From an uncultured Prevotellaceae bacterium (GTDB taxonomy: Bacteria > Bacteroidota > Bacteroidia > Bacteroidales > Bacteroidaceae): a stretch of DNA of 6,634 nucleotides. A model generated the notes under the pieces. The model ran no database searches and was not told the origin of the DNA. It worked only from the letters and a program-made list of their open reading frames with translations. The position numbers were made by a program, and so were the translations under genes. This document shows positions 5,864 to 6,634 of the stretch, one piece after another. The DNA lies in contig CAMHPM010000089.1 of assembly GCA_946187025.1 (NCBI GenBank), positions 1 through 6,634 of the forward strand, read 5' to 3'. Position 1 is the first letter of the stretch; every line of letters begins with the position of its first letter.

Positions 5864-6611
5864 GACTGCAATCATCTTGGGCTCAGGTCTCGGACGTTTG
5901 GTTGACGAGATAGACGTAGAGAGTGAAATACCATATAGTGAGATACCGAATATGCCGGTATCAACAGTCGAGGGGCATAGCGGAAAACTGCTTTTCGGAC
6001 GCCTCGGAGGTAAGGAGATAATGGCAATGGAAGGCCGGTTCCACTACTACGAGGGATATTCCATGAAGGAGGTGACATTTCCTATACGTGTGATGTATGA
6101 ACTGGGCATCAAAAACCTGTTTGTAAGCAATGCTGCCGGTGGCATGAATCCTCAGTTCCATGTCGGCGACTTGCTGGTGCTTACCGACCACATCAACCTC
6201 TTCCCGGAGAATCCGTTGCGAGGTAAGAACTTCCCTACGGGACCTCGGTTCCCAAGTATGCACCAGGCCTACGACCCTGAGTTCATCAGTATTGTGGAAG
6301 ATGCCGCCCAGCGTCTCGGCATCAAGATATTCAAAGGCGTATATCTTGGTACGTCGGGACCTACTTTCGAGACTCCTGCAGAGTATCGCATGTTCCGTGG
6401 TATGGGTGCCGATGCGGTCGGCATGTCAACCGTGCCGGAGGTGATTGTGGCCGTACATTGTGGCATTCGTGTGTTTGGTATATCGGTCATTACCGATCTC
6501 GGCGGCTTTGCCGATGCGGTGAAAGTGAGCCATGAGGAGGTGCAGGAAGCTGCAAATGCAGCGCAGCCACGTATGACCGCACTGATGAAGGAACTTATAA
6601 AGAAGGTGTAA
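5802..6611 (+). CDS. punA: Purine nucleoside phosphorylase, trimeric (PNP/MTAP) family
   Basis: Cytosolic purine salvage enzyme that splits purine nucleosides with phosphate into free base and (deoxy)ribose 1-phosphate. The 269 residues cover the whole family domain: GSGLG phosphate loop (27-31), TVEGHSGKL (55-63, His59), GRFHYYEGYS (78-87, Arg79 and His81), SNAAGGMNP (109-117), GPTFET (186-191, purine-binding Glu190), ADAVGMSTVPE (203-213, Met208 and Ser209). These align to human PNP His64, Arg84, His86, Glu201 and Met219. The human Asn243 position is Asp232 here (SVITDLGG). The ATG at 5802 is preferred over Met16 (5847) because Bacteroidetes homologues, as I recall them, carry the same N-terminal IQETA helix. 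This makes a 62-nt out-of-frame overlap with lpxK and suggests translational coupling. The next ATG follows 7 nt after the stop codon. Confidence 0.93.
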   Translation: MYEQIQETAQFLKQKMTSKPETAIILGSGLGRLVDEIDVESEIPYSEIPNMPVSTVEGHSGKLLFGRLGGKEIMAMEGRFHYYEGYSMKEVTFPIRVMYELGIKNLFVSNAAGGMNPQFHVGDLLVLTDHINLFPENPLRGKNFPTGPRFPSMHQAYDPEFISIVEDAAQRLGIKIFKGVYLGTSGPTFETPAEYRMFRGMGADAVGMSTVPEVIVAVHCGIRVFGISVITDLGGFADAVKVSHEEVQEAANAAQPRMTALMKELIKKV

Positions 6612-6618
6612 ATCCGAT

Positions 6619-6634
6619 ATGAAGATAGAAGAAT
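6619..6634 (+). CDS. Start of next gene, possibly thiamine-monophosphate kinase (5 codons only)
   Basis: An ATG at 6619-6621 lies 7 nt after the punA stop, on the same strand, and reads MKIEE before the window ends. The tight spacing supports an operon continuation. In related Bacteroidales a thiL gene (thiamine-monophosphate kinase, whose products start with a short segment then GEFGLI) commonly follows the PNP gene, and MKIEE is compatible. Identity rests on synteny recalled from related genomes, not on visible domains. Confidence 0.4.

Overview
The window looks like chromosomal DNA from a member of the Bacteroidales, most plausibly Prevotella-like or Muribaculaceae-like. This rests on protein styles, on Bacteroidetes-type promoter motifs (TTTG, about 20 nt, TAnnTTTG), on the absence of Shine-Dalgarno sequences, and on the gene order sppA-lpxK-punA-(thiL). 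I cannot name the genus from sequence alone. Most of the content is housekeeping. I see no insertion sequence, CRISPR array, rRNA, tRNA, phage module or obvious novel multi-gene system.

Left block (1-1406, minus strand): a nearly complete CCA-adding tRNA nucleotidyltransferase with an HD domain. Only its last few residues and stop codon lie beyond the left edge. A -7 box sits four bases before its ATG, suggesting a leaderless or very short-leader mRNA.

Divergent gap (1407-1704, 298 bp): no gene. The half nearer cca holds a GC-rich cluster of short repeats with a strong 10-bp-stem hairpin. The half nearer the next gene is AT-rich. It holds a near-perfect Bacteroidetes promoter preceded by a 14-bp palindrome and a pair of 11-bp direct repeats 30 bp apart, a plausible operator.

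Middle block (1705-2820, plus strand): a secreted GH88/GH105-type unsaturated glycuronyl hydrolase standing alone, with no SusC/SusD or polysaccharide lyase in view. A 118-bp gap follows with two copies of a GC-rich hairpin unit.

Right block (2939-6634, plus strand): an apparent operon. It comprises sppA (membrane-anchored signal peptide peptidase), a 51-bp gap with a hairpin next to the following start codon, lpxK (lipid A 4'-kinase), punA (trimeric purine nucleoside phosphorylase, overlapping lpxK by 62 nt in another frame), and the first five codons of a further gene that synteny suggests is thiL. The products serve unrelated pathways (membrane peptide turnover, lipid A, purine salvage, probably thiamine), so the linkage probably reflects shared expression rather than a shared pathway.

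Most worth a second look: the intergenic hairpin and repeat elements, the candidate operator of the glycoside hydrolase, the hairpin next to the lpxK start, the probable leaderless cca, and an Asp at the purine-contact position of the phosphorylase where the human enzyme has Asn243.
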